Counted from the stretch's first letter, positions 18,209-27,863 are shown. The stretch: DNA of 64,000 nucleotides from JAPLDA01 sp043787975 (GCA_043787975.1 JAYVUK010000071.1:105944-169943); one strand, 5' to 3'. Translations and numbers: made by a program. Notes: generated from the letters alone by a model not told the origin.

Positions 18209-19102
18209 CTAAGATTGTCCGCCTTCTTCTTTTCTTCTTAAGATTGGCATTACACCGGCCATCTCACCAATCACATTGATCAGTTCTTTATCAGAAGGTA
18301 CAATAATTTTTGAATTGTTGGAAAGGGCTTTTTCCAATGCTTCCAACTTGCGAAGAGTTTGTGCATTGCCGATGAAATATTTTTCAGCAGCTTCATTCAC
18401 CAATGCGATGGCCTGCGCTTCTCCTTCTGCACGCAATATGTTCGCAATCTTGATCCCTTCAGCTTTTTTTATTTCTGCACGCTTCTCACCATCAGCGCGG
18501 GTTTCTACAGCCGTTGCAAAATCAATGGCAGCCATTTTCTCATTCTCAGCTTTCACAATTTTATTCATCGTTTCCTGTACATCTTTTGGAGGATCAATTT
18601 CTTTCAATTCAGTTCGTACAATTTCCACTCCCCAAAGAACAGTTTCTTCCAACAAGGTCGTATAAAGACTTTTGTTGATCTTACCACGCTCACTGTTGGC
18701 AGATTTCAATGTCATCGTTCCAATGATATTCCGCAACGTAGTGCGCGCAAGATTTACGATCTGGTAATTGATGTTATTCACGTTGTACTGCGAATTTTTC
18801 ACATCGTCTTCCATCGGCTTTATTTTAAAATAGACCTGCGCATCCACACTTGCATTCAGGTTATCATACGTGATTATTTCCTGCTTCTCTGCATTGATCA
18901 TCTGCTCCGTGGTATTGATCTGGTACATGCGATCAATGAAAGGAATGATCCAGTGAAAACCTGGTTCTGCAAAGTGATGGTATTTACCGAGTCGTTCGAT
19001 CATCCCGCGGTGTGTCGGGCGCACAATGCGAACGCCAAGAAAGAATAGAACAATTACACCAATGACAATAGGTGTAAGACCAAGAGTTGTAGATGCATCC
19101 AT
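18209..19102 (-). CDS. SPFH/band 7 (stomatin/QmcA-like) membrane protein
   Basis: A 297-residue protein with one N-terminal membrane helix (residues about 6-25), the SPFH domain (about 30-190) and a coiled-coil region rich in Ala/Glu (about 190-260, KAENEKMAAIDFATAVETRA). It opens VRPTHRGMIERLGKYHHFAE and contains ITYDNLNASVDAQVYFKIKP, both characteristic of stomatin/QmcA proteins that form large membrane scaffolds and often modulate proteases. The ATG at 19102 is chosen because the longer frame to 19228 would translate part of an intergenic repeat. No NfeD-type partner gene is adjacent. Confidence 0.93.
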   Translation of the reverse strand: MDASTTLGLTPIVIGVIVLFFLGVRIVRPTHRGMIERLGKYHHFAEPGFHWIIPFIDRMYQINTTEQMINAEKQEIITYDNLNASVDAQVYFKIKPMEDDVKNSQYNVNNINYQIVNLARTTLRNIIGTMTLKSANSERGKINKSLYTTLLEETVLWGVEIVRTELKEIDPPKDVQETMNKIVKAENEKMAAIDFATAVETRADGEKRAEIKKAEGIKIANILRAEGEAQAIALVNEAAEKYFIGNAQTLRKLEALEKALSNNSKIIVPSDKELINVIGEMAGVMPILRRKEEGGQS

Positions 19103-19180
19103 GATACTGAAATTTTGAGTAAATGTATAAAAATTAATGGCGGATATTTTTTGAATGTTTTTATCAAAACGAGTTTCAAA

Positions 19181-19336
19181 TAGTGTCTCAATTTGAAAAA
19201 TGATTCCTCGCTTCGCTCGGAATGACATCTTGTAGAGGTGGTAATAGGCGGGCTTAAGCCCGCCTCCCGGCCTTAATTTGCATTGTCATTCCGAGCGAAG
19301 CGAGGAATCAAAAAATAATTCAAACCGAGACACTAC
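19181..19336. mobile_element. MITE-like palindromic element between SPFH gene and dnaX
   Basis: Outer arms: TAGTGTCTCAATTTGAAAAA at the left, and at the right the inverse complement of GTAGTGTCTCGGTTTGAATT. Inside each is an inverted copy of GATTCCTCGCTTCGCTCGG(AATGACA), and at the centre a hairpin GGCGGGCTTAAGCCCGCC. The unit is flanked by CGAGTTTCAAA (19170-19180) and CGAGTTTTAAA (19337-19347), a 10-of-11 direct repeat that looks like an aged target duplication. It carries no gene. Confidence 0.8.
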
Positions 19337-19374
19337 CGAGTTTTAAAATCGCTACATTGTTTCGGTTAAAAATT

Positions 19375-19382
19375 TATCTTTG
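19375..19382 (+). promoter_or_regulatory. -7 promoter element for dnaX
   Basis: TATCTTTG matches TAnnTTTG, 18 bases before the dnaX ATG at 19401 and just outside the upstream palindromic element. Confidence 0.6.
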
Positions 19383-19400
19383 CTTGCTCACCACAGTACA

Positions 19401-21128
19401 ATGGAAAAGTTTATCGTTTCAGCAAGAAAATACAGGCCTGTCACATTTGACACGGTTGTCGGGCAACCGAATATAACCAATACGCTTAAGAACGCCATTA
19501 AGAATCAGCATTTGGCGCAGGCATTTCTTTTCACCGGTCCGCGCGGAGTTGGTAAAACAACAACTGCACGGATTCTTGCCAAGACCATCAATTGTGAAAA
19601 TATTTCGGGGAATGTTGAAGCATGCAATCAATGTGAATCATGTTTATCCTTTGAAAGAGGAAATTCGCTAAATATTTTTGAATTAGATGCAGCTTCAAAC
19701 AATAGCGTTGACGACATCAGAAATTTAAATGAACAGGTGCGTTATCCACCGCAAGGCGGAAAATACAAAGTGTATATCGTAGATGAAGTCCACATGCTCG
19801 GTCAAGGCGCATTCAATGCTTTTCTGAAAACACTCGAGGAGCCACCTTCGTACGCGGTGTTTATCCTTGCGACAACGGAAAGACATAAAATCATCCCAAC
19901 GATTCTTTCCCGCTGCCAGATTTTTGATTTCAACCGGATCGGAGTGGAGGACATTGCAAATCATCTGAAAAGTATTGCGGAGAAAGAAAATGTAAGCGCA
20001 GAAGAAGATGCATTACACGTAATTGCGCAGAAGGCTGACGGGGCCTTGCGTGATGCACTTTCCATGTTCGATCAGCTGGTAAGTTTTGCCGGAAATAATC
20101 TTACGTACAAAGCCGTCATCGAAAACCTGAACATTCTGGATTACGATTATTATTTTAAAATCACCGATGATGTGTTAGCCGGAAATATTTCATCCGTGTT
20201 GCTTACGTTCAATGAAATTATCAATAACGGTTTTGATTCTCATAATTTTATCAGCGGATTGGCTTCTCACTTTCGTGATTTGTTAGTTTGCAAAGACGAG
20301 GTTACATTAAAACTTCTCGAAGTAAGTCCGAATGTCCGGGAGAAATATAAAATACAATCAAAGTCCTGTTCATCTTCTTTGCTGCTTGAGTTGCTCGACC
20401 TTTCAAACAAGTGTGACAGTGGTTACAAAGTCGCCAAGAACCAACGATTGCATGTGGAATTGGCTTTGTTGAAAATGTGTTCGTTGAATTCCTCTTCGGA
20501 CCCCTTCAAAAAAAAAGTTGAGTCAGTAGTTGCTCCAAAACCTGTAAGCACTCCAACCGTTTCCTCTCCGGCTATAGTAACACCGCAAGTGGCAACTGTT
20601 GCGAACGAACCCAAACCTTCTTTTTCACCAAAGGAAAAATCACAACAGGAACCGACGAACAGAAAAACCATTTCGATTACTGGAAATCTGAATTCAAAAA
20701 ATTCAGTGAAAGGGGAAATAAAAAAGTCGGAAGAAACTCCCGAAGTTCCTGTAATAAATATTTTTGGCCAGGTTGAATTAGAAAATAGCTGGAATGAATA
20801 TTCTGATCGTTTGCAGCAAGAGGGAAGGTTGTCATTGCATGCAGCCCTGGTAAAACGCAAACCGGAATTGAAAGAAAACTTCCAGGTGCTTTTTGTGCTG
20901 GATAATACTTCTTTGGAAAAAGATGTGAATGACATCAAGATGGAGCTCATCACATTCTTAAGAAAGAAACTCAACAACAACCAGGTTCAGCTTTCAACAG
21001 TAATTGATAAATCCGGAATAGATACCATGAAGGTTCCGTATACACCAAAAGAGAAGTTCGATCACATGGCAACAAAAAATCCTATGCTGAATGAATTGAG
21101 GAAGCAATTGGATCTGGAGATTGATTAA
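19401..21128 (+). CDS. dnaX: DNA polymerase III subunit gamma/tau
   Basis: A 575-residue clamp-loader ATPase. The ATG at 19401 gives the family start MEKFIVSARKYRPVTFDTVV; an upstream frame adds seven unconserved residues. The Walker A motif is GPRGVGKT (46-53), a zinc cluster uses Cys65, Cys75, Cys78 and Cys81, Walker B is VDEVHML, and the arginine finger lies in TILSRCQIFDF. Residues about 370-450 are a low-complexity Pro/Ser/Lys linker, followed by a C-terminal domain with a tau-like LEKDVNDIKMELITFLRKKL. I see no obvious slippery A-run suited to programmed frameshifting at the gamma position. Its partner delta' is encoded at 9117. Confidence 0.97.
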   Translation: MEKFIVSARKYRPVTFDTVVGQPNITNTLKNAIKNQHLAQAFLFTGPRGVGKTTTARILAKTINCENISGNVEACNQCESCLSFERGNSLNIFELDAASNNSVDDIRNLNEQVRYPPQGGKYKVYIVDEVHMLGQGAFNAFLKTLEEPPSYAVFILATTERHKIIPTILSRCQIFDFNRIGVEDIANHLKSIAEKENVSAEEDALHVIAQKADGALRDALSMFDQLVSFAGNNLTYKAVIENLNILDYDYYFKITDDVLAGNISSVLLTFNEIINNGFDSHNFISGLASHFRDLLVCKDEVTLKLLEVSPNVREKYKIQSKSCSSSLLLELLDLSNKCDSGYKVAKNQRLHVELALLKMCSLNSSSDPFKKKVESVVAPKPVSTPTVSSPAIVTPQVATVANEPKPSFSPKEKSQQEPTNRKTISITGNLNSKNSVKGEIKKSEETPEVPVINIFGQVELENSWNEYSDRLQQEGRLSLHAALVKRKPELKENFQVLFVLDNTSLEKDVNDIKMELITFLRKKLNNNQVQLSTVIDKSGIDTMKVPYTPKEKFDHMATKNPMLNELRKQLDLEID

Positions 21129-21227
21129 TTTTTAGAAGCCATTTCATGATGACCCATTTCTCTCCTTTCGGAGCTTGATTTTTTCCTTCAAAATACCTTA
21201 AAAAATGTTCAATTTTTTAGAAGATTT

Positions 21228-21261
21228 TTTGCAAAAGTTCGGCTTAGTTTTACTATATTTA
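21228..21261 (+). promoter_or_regulatory. Possible promoter for gyrB
   Basis: TTTG at 21228-21231 and TATATTTA at 21254-21261 are separated by 22 bases, close to the Bacteroidota pattern TTTG-N19-21-TAnnTTTG but with an A in the last position. It lies 99 bases before the gyrB ATG. Confidence 0.4.
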
Positions 21262-21360
21262 CGTTCTATTGAAAGCTGATTTAAGGTTAGCTTTTTTCTT
21301 GGTGATGCGAACTTTTTCGCACATCAAAAGCGGGGCGGGGGTAAATAAATTAAAATTTTA

Positions 21361-23340
21361 ATGGACGAATTATTGAAAGCAGAGGACGCAAAATCCACGC
21401 AAAAATCTCAGGAGTATTCAGCGGATAGTATCCAGGTACTCGAAGGTCTCGAAGCGGTGCGCAAGCGACCTGCCATGTACATTGGCGACATCGGTTTCAA
21501 AGGACTTCATCATTTAGTATATGAAGTGGTCGACAACTCCATTGATGAAGCGCTTGCCGGATATTGCAAGAACATCAATGTCTTTATTAATCCTGACAAT
21601 TCCATCACTGTAAAAGATGACGGTCGCGGTATTCCGACCGGAATGATGGCGAAGGAAAAGAAGAGCGCCCTGGAAGTGGTCATGACCGTGCTTCACGCAG
21701 GAGGAAAGTTTGATAAAGACTCGTACAAAGTTTCCGGTGGATTGCATGGAGTGGGAGTAAGTTGTGTGAACGCTTTGTCTACTCATTTGAAAGTGGACGT
21801 GTACCGCGAAGGAAAAATTTTTACGCAGGAATACGAAAAAGGAAAACCCCTCTACGATGTAAAAGTAACGGGTGAAACTACTCGTACCGGAACGGAGACT
21901 ACGTTCCTTCCTGATGCAACAATTTTTATTACTGCCAATTACCATTTCGATACATTGTCTTCACGGTTGCGTGAACTTTCTTTTCTTAACAAAGGAATCC
22001 GTCTTAATATTACTGACCTGCGTGAAGTAGACGCTGAAGGAAAGCATCCTTCAGAAGCTTTTTACAGTGAAGGAGGATTACGTGAATTTGTTGCATACCT
22101 TGATGAAACACGTGAGAGGCTCATCGCTGAACCGATTTACATGGAAGGTGAACGTGGAGGAATTCCCGTTGAAGTAGCTATGCAATACAATACTTCCTTC
22201 AATGAAAATGTGCATTCGTATGTGAACAACATCAACACGCATGAGGGAGGAACTCATCTTGCCGGTTTTCGCAGAGCATTAACCCGTACACTTAAAACGT
22301 ATGCTGAGAAATCAGGCATGCTTGATAAAGTAAAGTTTGAAATCAGCGGAGACGATTTTCGTGAAGGACTGACTGCAGTTATTTCTGTGAAAGTTCAGGA
22401 GCCGCAGTTTGAAGGTCAGACGAAAACAAAGCTTGGTAACAACGAAGCGATGGGTGCTGTTGACCAGGCCGTGAGTGAAATGCTTGCGAATTACCTGGAA
22501 GAACATCCGAGAGAATCAAAAATCATTGTTGACAAAGTGATTCTTGCTGCGACTGCACGACACGCTGCGCGTAAAGCAAGAGAACTTGTACAACGAAAAA
22601 ATGTATTACAGGGAACAGGTCTTCCCGGAAAACTTTCTGATTGTTCAGATAGTGATCCTTCCGTTTGTGAACTTTATTTAGTCGAGGGAGATTCAGCCGG
22701 CGGTACAGCCAAACAAGGTCGCAACCGTGCTTTTCAAGCCATCCTTCCTTTGCGGGGAAAAATTCTGAATGTGGAGAAGGCAATGGAGTACAGAATTTAT
22801 GAGAACGAAGAAATTCGAAATATCTATACTGCTCTCGGTGTTTACCGTGACGATAAAGTAGAAGGAAGACCATTGAACATGGTAAAACTTAGGTACCATA
22901 AAATCGTGATCATGACCGATGCTGATGTGGACGGAAGTCACATCACCACGTTAATCCTTACTTTCTTTTTCAGGCATCTCCGTGAATTGATTGATGGAGG
23001 CTTTCTTTACATTGCAACTCCTCCGCTTTATCTGGTGAAGAAGGGAAAAGAGCAGCGTTATGCATGGACGGATGAACAGCGTTTAGCTGCGATCAAAGAA
23101 TTAGCGAAAGATGGCAAGGAAGAAAATGTTGGAGTGCAGCGTTACAAAGGTCTTGGAGAAATGAACGCAGAACAATTGTGGGAAACAACCATGAATCCTG
23201 AAACACGCACGTTGCGTAAAGTTACCATTGACAGTGCAGCGGAAGCCGATAAGATATTTTCGATGCTGATGGGTGATGATGTTCCGCCTCGCAGAGAATT
23301 CATTGAGAAGAATTCCAAGTATGCGAAGATTGATGTGTAA
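21361..23340 (+). CDS. gyrB: DNA gyrase subunit B
   Basis: A 659-residue gyrase B subunit that provides the ATPase and part of the DNA cleavage core. The GHKL ATPase domain has VVDNSIDEALAG, DDGRGIPTG and VSGGLHGVGVSCVNALS. The TOPRIM domain contains LVEGDSAGGTAKQGRNR and the MTDADVDGSHI acidic motif. The C-terminus has the QRYKGLGEMNAEQLWETTM block. The order and length fit the compact GyrB type without the insert seen in Gammaproteobacteria. ParE is the main alternative, but the spacing and QRYKGLGEMN region fit GyrB better. A strong hairpin terminator follows. Confidence 0.96.
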   Translation: MDELLKAEDAKSTQKSQEYSADSIQVLEGLEAVRKRPAMYIGDIGFKGLHHLVYEVVDNSIDEALAGYCKNINVFINPDNSITVKDDGRGIPTGMMAKEKKSALEVVMTVLHAGGKFDKDSYKVSGGLHGVGVSCVNALSTHLKVDVYREGKIFTQEYEKGKPLYDVKVTGETTRTGTETTFLPDATIFITANYHFDTLSSRLRELSFLNKGIRLNITDLREVDAEGKHPSEAFYSEGGLREFVAYLDETRERLIAEPIYMEGERGGIPVEVAMQYNTSFNENVHSYVNNINTHEGGTHLAGFRRALTRTLKTYAEKSGMLDKVKFEISGDDFREGLTAVISVKVQEPQFEGQTKTKLGNNEAMGAVDQAVSEMLANYLEEHPRESKIIVDKVILAATARHAARKARELVQRKNVLQGTGLPGKLSDCSDSDPSVCELYLVEGDSAGGTAKQGRNRAFQAILPLRGKILNVEKAMEYRIYENEEIRNIYTALGVYRDDKVEGRPLNMVKLRYHKIVIMTDADVDGSHITTLILTFFFRHLRELIDGGFLYIATPPLYLVKKGKEQRYAWTDEQRLAAIKELAKDGKEENVGVQRYKGLGEMNAEQLWETTMNPETRTLRKVTIDSAAEADKIFSMLMGDDVPPRREFIEKNSKYAKIDV

Positions 23341-23366
23341 TTAAAGGTAATAAATAGAAACTAGTA

Positions 23367-23402
23367 AAAAGTGCGCTCTGAATTTCAGAGCGCACTTTTG
23401 CT
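23367..23402 (+). terminator. Rho-independent terminator of gyrB
   Basis: A perfect 10-bp stem, GTGCGCTCTG / CAGAGCGCAC, with a 5-base AATTT loop, preceded by A's and followed by TTTTGCTTTT. It starts about 30 bases after the gyrB stop and could work in both directions. Confidence 0.85.
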
Positions 23403-23435
23403 TTTAAGAATCCAACTTCTGGTATTTAAAAGAAA

Positions 23436-23476
23436 GCAGCGTAACAAATAATGTTGATAATCATTTGTTACGCTGC
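23436..23476 (-). terminator. Terminator of the Trp/Tyr-rich protein gene
   Basis: Arms GCAGCGTAACAAAT and ATTTGTTACGCTGC are exact inverse complements with a 13-base loop. Read on the minus strand the hairpin is followed by TTTCTTTT. It lies 24 bases past the stop of the minus-strand gene at 23501. Confidence 0.75.
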
Positions 23477-23500
23477 ATTATGTGGAGTGTAAAAACGAGT

Positions 23501-24733
23501 TTATTTCGGATCGTGTGGACCCTTTGGTTCCTCTCTTCTTTCAGGCTGTGGTTCCGGAATTGGTTGAGATGGAACCGGGCTACCTGATCTCATTTCAGGT
23601 GGTTGTTGATTTTGTTGACGAGGTTGCCTTACTGGAGTAGGGGCCCGATGCGGCATTCTTTGAGGAGGCTGATTTTCCGGGCGAGGCATCGACTGCTTTT
23701 CGGAAGGAGAAATTTTCTGAGGCTGTGATTGCTGATGATTTTTTCCCACCGGTTGTGACGTTCGATCTGAAGGCTGTGTGTTTTGCTTTGCAGGTTTGAC
23801 CGGAGTATATTTTTCAGTCGGAACTCTATTTATATTTTTTGAATTATTTTTAGGAGCAGGTTGAGGAACATTTTGAACCTTATGATTTGAAGGAGCCTCT
23901 TTATTTGTTTTTCCGTTTTCTTTTCCTGATTTTATATTTTCAATCGGTGTTACCTTGGATGGCTTTGCAGAATTTCTGTCACTTGCATTTACTTTCGGAC
24001 GATAAATCTGTAATGCACTTCCATTCAGTTCTGACTTTCCGGGCTTAGTAATTTCCCGTATGGCTACCGGTTGAATGGACATTTTTGCACCATGTTCAAA
24101 ATTCTCACGAGAAGGTCCGGCATTGAATTGCTGACTGCCGTACTTATTCGTATTGTTTACTATTGTGATGTTGTTCACATTGGTAATCGGAGTATTTGAT
24201 CCGATGCTGATACGACGATTGGTTGCTACAATGTAGTTTGTTGCAAAGGCACCGGTTACGATGTAGTGCGGTTGAGCAAAGCACCAGTAATCCATGGGTG
24301 GGTGATAACCAATTGAGATCGAAAATCCGGGGGCACAAGGAGCCCATCCGTAATAATCATTATAGGTTCCCCACACGACCCAGGCAGGAGCCCAGTCGTA
24401 ACCCGGAACCCATAACCATCCGTAACCGGGATCATACAACCATGACCCATAATGAAACGGTGCCCAACCCCAATCATAATTGGAAACCCATGTCCAACCG
24501 AGATCGGTATAAACCCAGCGCCCGTTACTAACGTACGGTCTGAAACCAGCATGAATACCCGGAGACCATGCATAACCATAATCGGGATAAGAAACCCAAC
24601 TGCCGTATGGAGAAAGATCATTGTAAAAAGTCTGGAAACTTACTGATACTTGTGCTCTTGCTTTGGTTGGTAAAATATTTTCTGAAATAAAAAGCAGAAA
24701 TGCCGAAACTAAAATCATTTTTATCTTTTTCAT
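23501..24733 (-). CDS. Exported Trp/Tyr/Gly-rich repeat protein with Pro/Gln-rich tail
   Basis: A 410-residue exported protein with a signal peptide (residues 1-27). Residues about 35-140 consist of Trp-Gly-Tyr repeats such as YGSWVSYPDYGYAWSPG, WVYTDLGWTWVSNYDWGWAP and YGSWLYDPGYGWLWVPG. This is the pattern of the YXWGXW/DUF6600-type families, small exported domains of unknown role. Residues about 200-410 are Asn/Gln/Pro/Lys-rich low-complexity sequence, ending in a basic, proline-rich C-terminus. Function is unknown. It has its own terminator and no operon partner. Confidence 0.8.
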   Translation of the reverse strand: MKKIKMILVSAFLLFISENILPTKARAQVSVSFQTFYNDLSPYGSWVSYPDYGYAWSPGIHAGFRPYVSNGRWVYTDLGWTWVSNYDWGWAPFHYGSWLYDPGYGWLWVPGYDWAPAWVVWGTYNDYYGWAPCAPGFSISIGYHPPMDYWCFAQPHYIVTGAFATNYIVATNRRISIGSNTPITNVNNITIVNNTNKYGSQQFNAGPSRENFEHGAKMSIQPVAIREITKPGKSELNGSALQIYRPKVNASDRNSAKPSKVTPIENIKSGKENGKTNKEAPSNHKVQNVPQPAPKNNSKNINRVPTEKYTPVKPAKQNTQPSDRTSQPVGKNHQQSQPQKISPSEKQSMPRPENQPPQRMPHRAPTPVRQPRQQNQQPPEMRSGSPVPSQPIPEPQPERREEPKGPHDPK

Positions 24734-24849
24734 AGTTCTTAGTTTTTAGATAGGATAAATATGAAAGCACAAGAATGGCGCCAGCAGCAGGTGGAATTTT
24801 ATACCCCAAATGAAGATCAATAAAAATAAAACGGGCAATCGGAATCTAA

Positions 24850-27744
24850 TTACGAAACCACTTCTTCGTAATGTTCAATAGGAGGACAAACACACATGAG
24901 GTTTCTGTCACCGTATGCATTATCAACTCTGCTAACAGGAGTCCAGAATTTATTTTCTCTGAGATAGGGAAGGGGAAAAGCGGCTTTCGCCCTGGTATAA
25001 GAATGTTTCCATGTATCGCTCATCACTTCAAACATGGTGTGAGGAGCATTCTTCAGCACGTTGTCTTTTTTATCAGCAATACTTTTTTCTATTTCATCAA
25101 TCTCGTTACGTATTGCAATGAGTGCATCACAAAAACGATCCATCTCTGTCTTTGATTCGCTTTCAGTCGGCTCAATCATCATCGTTCCCGGAACAGGAAA
25201 AGAAATGGTAGGTGCATGAAAGCCGTAATCCATCAATCGTTTGGCAATGTCTTCCACTTCTACTCCGGCTGAAATTTTAAACGGTCGGCAATCTAAAATC
25301 ATTTCATGTGCGCATCGTCCTTTCGATCCCTGGTATAAAACAGGATAATGACTTTCCAACCGTGACTTCATATAATTTGCATTCAGAATAGCTGCCACTG
25401 TTGAATCGGTGACTCCTTTGTTACCTAGCATCTTTATATATGCGTATGAAATAAGAAGAATGCTTGCACTTCCCCAGGGCGCTGCTGATACAGAATGAAA
25501 AGCAGCAGTGGCAGTAGGCAGTATGCCGGAATGGATACTGGTGCTACTTACTGCTACCATAAATGGATGAGAAGGCAAAAAGGGAATAAGATGTTTTGCC
25601 ACACCAATCGGTCCCATGCCCGGACCTCCACCACCGTGAGGACTTGCAAATGTTTTATGAAGGTTGAGGTGACACACATCTGCACCAATCGTGGCGGGAT
25701 TTGTCAATCCAACCTGTGCATTCATGTTCGCACCATCCATGTAAACCTGTCCGCCGTTGTCATGAATAATTTTTGTGATCTCTTTTATCCCTTCTTCAAA
25801 TACTCCATGAGTAGAAGGATAAGTAACCATCAAACAGGAGAGCGAATCTTTGTGTTGCTCGGCCTTCATTCTCAGATCCGAAATATCAATGTTCCCATGA
25901 TCATCGCATTTTACTACAACCACTTTCATTCCCGCCATGACAGCGCTTGCAGGATTAGTTCCGTGTGCAGACTGTGGAATCAACACCACATCGCGGTGAT
26001 GATTTCCCATGCTGAGGTGATATTGACGGATGACCATCAAGCCGGCATATTCTCCTTGCGCACCTGAATTCGGCTGAAGGGATACTCCGGCAAATCCTGT
26101 GATTGCACATAAATAGTTTTCAAGTTCCCTGATAATTTGCGCGTATCCTCCGGCTTGTTCAACAGGAACAAACGGGTGAATGGAACTGAACAAAGGCCAG
26201 CTCAACGGAATCATCTCAGACGTTGCATTCAGTTTCATGGTACACGATCCCAAAGCAATCATCGAATGATTCAGCGATAAATCTTTGTGCTCAAGCGAAG
26301 TGATGTAACGCAACATTTCCGTTTCTGAACGATGCGTATTGAAAACAGGATGCGTAAGAAATTCAGATGTACGGTTCATCTCACCGAAGGATGTTGCTTT
26401 CGCTTTTACCACAGAAACATTTTTACCCTGTGAAAAAATACTGAGAAGATTTTCAATGTCGCTATCGTCGGTGGTTTCATCAATACTGATTGAAATGTAT
26501 TGCTCACCCACGTAATTCAAATTGATGTTTGCTTCAAGTGCTTTGGTGCGAATGGCTTCACGGTTTTCATTGGCATCAACTAATAAGGTATCGAAATAAA
26601 TTTTGTTTAGCTGATTGAAACCGAGATTTTTTAATCCCACATCAAGAGAAGATGCATGATCATGAATGATTGTGGCAATGTTTTTTAATCCGTCAGGGCC
26701 GTGGTACACCGCATACATGCTTGCCATTACTGCCAGCAACACTTGCGCAGTGCAGATATTGCTCGTTGCTTTATCTCTGCGGATGTGCTGTTCCCTTGTC
26801 TGCAAAGCCATGCGCAATGCGTGGTTACCATGAACATCCACCGATACACCGATGATTCGTCCGGGCATTTCACGCTTGAAATTTTCTTTTGCTGCAAAGT
26901 AAGCAGCATGAGGTCCGCCATAACCAAGTGGAACACCGAAGCGTTGCGTATTACCGACCACCACATCAGCGCCCCATTCTCCGGGAGGAGTCAGCAGAAC
27001 CAACGACATTAAATCTGCCGCTACTGCAACCAGTATGTTATTTGAATGTGCCGTTTCAACCCAGCTTTTGTAATTGAAAACTTCTCCGGTGCATGAGGGA
27101 TACTGAAGCAATGCTCCGAAAAAAGTGTCATCTAATTTTTCTTTTTGATGATCACCAATCACCAACTCAATGTTGAGCGGTGCAGAGCGCGTTTTCAACA
27201 CATCAATGGTTTGAGGAAAACAATCTTTCGAAACAAAAAATTTATTCACGTTCTTTTGCTGTGCTTCCCTTGACCTTGCCGCGAAGAACATGTGCATCGC
27301 TTCAGCAGCAGCAGTAGCTTCATCAAGTAATGAAGCATTTGCGATTTCCATCCCGGTAAGGTCAATCACCATCGTCTGGAAGTTCAGCAATGCTTCCAGG
27401 CGGCCTTGAGCAATTTCTGCCTGGTAAGGTGTATAGGCAGTGTACCAGCCCGGACTTTCAAGAATATTTCGCTGAATAACTCCGGGAGTGATGCAATTAT
27501 AGTAGCCTAAACCGATGTACGATTTGAAAACTTTATTGTGCTGTGCGGTTTTTCGCAACTCTTTCAGAAATGCATATTCGCTTAGTGCATCCGGGATGCT
27601 AAGTTTATTTTTAAGACGGATAGAAGCCGGAATCGTTTCATCAATCAATTGATCAACGGACTGACAACCGATGTGTTTCAGCATTTCTTTTACTTCTTCT
27701 TCATTCACACCAATATGGCGTGATGCAAAATCAAATGGTGGCAT
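24850..27744 (-). CDS. gcvP: Glycine dehydrogenase (decarboxylating), P-protein
   Basis: A 964-residue single-chain P-protein that decarboxylates glycine and passes the aminomethyl group to lipoyl-GcvH, encoded at 53519. The N-terminal half has FASRHIGVNEEEVKEML, YTPYQAEIAQGRLEALLNFQ and VVGNTQRFGVPLGYGGPHAA. The C-terminal half has the pyridoxal-phosphate lysine in HLNLHKTFASPHGGGGPG. Residues about 729-747 are unusual: the stretch before SAAPWGSASIL carries roughly ten extra residues compared with relatives, and the DNA there is an imperfect palindrome with CAGTAGGCAGT, suggesting an embedded repeat. gcvT is not in the window. Confidence 0.97.
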   Translation of the reverse strand: MPPFDFASRHIGVNEEEVKEMLKHIGCQSVDQLIDETIPASIRLKNKLSIPDALSEYAFLKELRKTAQHNKVFKSYIGLGYYNCITPGVIQRNILESPGWYTAYTPYQAEIAQGRLEALLNFQTMVIDLTGMEIANASLLDEATAAAEAMHMFFAARSREAQQKNVNKFFVSKDCFPQTIDVLKTRSAPLNIELVIGDHQKEKLDDTFFGALLQYPSCTGEVFNYKSWVETAHSNNILVAVAADLMSLVLLTPPGEWGADVVVGNTQRFGVPLGYGGPHAAYFAAKENFKREMPGRIIGVSVDVHGNHALRMALQTREQHIRRDKATSNICTAQVLLAVMASMYAVYHGPDGLKNIATIIHDHASSLDVGLKNLGFNQLNKIYFDTLLVDANENREAIRTKALEANINLNYVGEQYISISIDETTDDSDIENLLSIFSQGKNVSVVKAKATSFGEMNRTSEFLTHPVFNTHRSETEMLRYITSLEHKDLSLNHSMIALGSCTMKLNATSEMIPLSWPLFSSIHPFVPVEQAGGYAQIIRELENYLCAITGFAGVSLQPNSGAQGEYAGLMVIRQYHLSMGNHHRDVVLIPQSAHGTNPASAVMAGMKVVVVKCDDHGNIDISDLRMKAEQHKDSLSCLMVTYPSTHGVFEEGIKEITKIIHDNGGQVYMDGANMNAQVGLTNPATIGADVCHLNLHKTFASPHGGGGPGMGPIGVAKHLIPFLPSHPFMVAVSSTSIHSGILPTATAAFHSVSAAPWGSASILLISYAYIKMLGNKGVTDSTVAAILNANYMKSRLESHYPVLYQGSKGRCAHEMILDCRPFKISAGVEVEDIAKRLMDYGFHAPTISFPVPGTMMIEPTESESKTEMDRFCDALIAIRNEIDEIEKSIADKKDNVLKNAPHTMFEVMSDTWKHSYTRAKAAFPLPYLRENKFWTPVSRVDNAYGDRNLMCVCPPIEHYEEVVS
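25504..25558. repeat. Imperfect palindrome inside gcvP
   Basis: Left arm AGCAGTGGCAGTAGGCAGTAT..CC and right arm GGATACTGGTGCTACTTACTGCT are roughly inverse complements around a short spacer. It encodes part of an 11-12 residue insertion (SSTSIHSGILPTATA) relative to typical P-proteins. The GCAGTAGGCAG core matches the repeat at the end of pgk. Confidence 0.5.
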
Positions 27745-27771
27745 TCAATGGGAAGGATTAGAATTGGGATG

Positions 27772-27779
27772 CAAATTTA
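27772..27779 (-). promoter_or_regulatory. -7 promoter element for gcvP
   Basis: On the minus strand this reads TAAATTTG, matching TAnnTTTG, 27 bases before the gcvP ATG. Confidence 0.5.
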
Positions 27780-27863
27780 ATGATTAAAGCATCGCCTAGT
27801 AACATGGTGAATAATTTGGTAAATGGTCTCTCCGAAAGCCATTTTCATCCGATTTATTTATTG

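Noticed and set aside
18359..19048. 229-residue frame antisense to the SPFH gene
   Set aside because: It is the antisense of a clearly conserved SPFH coding region; its composition (many Phe, His, Ile) is that of a shadow.
19103..19228. N-terminal extension of the SPFH protein
   Set aside because: The extra 42 residues are encoded by intergenic sequence and a palindromic repeat; the ATG at 19102 begins the membrane helix normally seen in the family.
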